From the NCBI RefSeq assembly GCF_024166365.1, contig NC_064831.1, forward strand, positions 26,650,768-26,714,767: a stretch of DNA of 64,000 nucleotides, given 5' to 3'. Under the pieces are notes generated by a model. That model was not told the DNA's origin. It did not search any database and was given only the letters and a program-made list of their open reading frames with translations. Made by a program: the position numbers and the translations under genes. Below are positions 63,991-64,000 of the stretch, piece by piece. Every line of letters starts with the position of its first letter. Position 1 is the first letter of the stretch. The DNA is from Elephas maximus indicus (taxonomy: Eukaryota; Chordata; Mammalia; Proboscidea; Elephantidae).

Positions 63991-64000
63991 GTCGGAAGAA

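Overview
The window is vertebrate nuclear DNA from an afrotherian mammal, most likely an elephant or close paenungulate relative. Three things point there: dozens of AfroSINE copies (tRNA-like head, tail resembling 'gtcgctatgagtcggaat'), RTE-type LINE fragments ending in the same tail, and two long L1 copies of one family. There is no prokaryotic feature, CRISPR array or operon.

The only host gene I can support is GUCY1B1, the beta-1 subunit of soluble guanylate cyclase, on the minus strand. Twelve coding exons lie between 63389 and 21522 and encode residue 26 to the stop. All reading phases join and every boundary is GT-AG except one GC-AG intron. The first about 25 codons and the promoter lie beyond 64000. 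Residues for haem binding (H105, Y135/S137/R139) and for the GTP site (E473, C541, N548, R552) are present. The 3' UTR probably ends near 20.17 kb.

Layout: 1-8.5 kb is L1 (a nearly full-length copy carrying an AfroSINE, followed by a 3' fragment of another L1). 8.5-11.1 kb holds AfroSINE and MIR copies. 11.1-17.3 kb is a decayed class III ERV-L provirus on the minus strand with gag, RT, RNase H, integrase and a downstream dUTPase-like domain, apparently inserted in an old L1. 17.3-20.1 kb has old L1 pieces and two palindromic TA-flanked elements. 20.2-63.4 kb is GUCY1B1, whose introns hold AfroSINEs, two tRNA-Gly-headed SINEs, a 38-42-bp minisatellite with SINEs inside it, two solo LTRs with matching 5-bp target duplications, an MLT1-like LTR, RTE pieces and, in the 20.8-kb intron, a second full-length but defective L1 (44.81-52.11 kb), antisense to the gene.

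No new biological system is evident. The points most worth checking are the GC-AG intron, the minisatellite with its SINEs, the two palindromic elements, the tRNA-Gly-headed SINEs sharing the RTE/AfroSINE tail, and the composite SINE inside a solo LTR.
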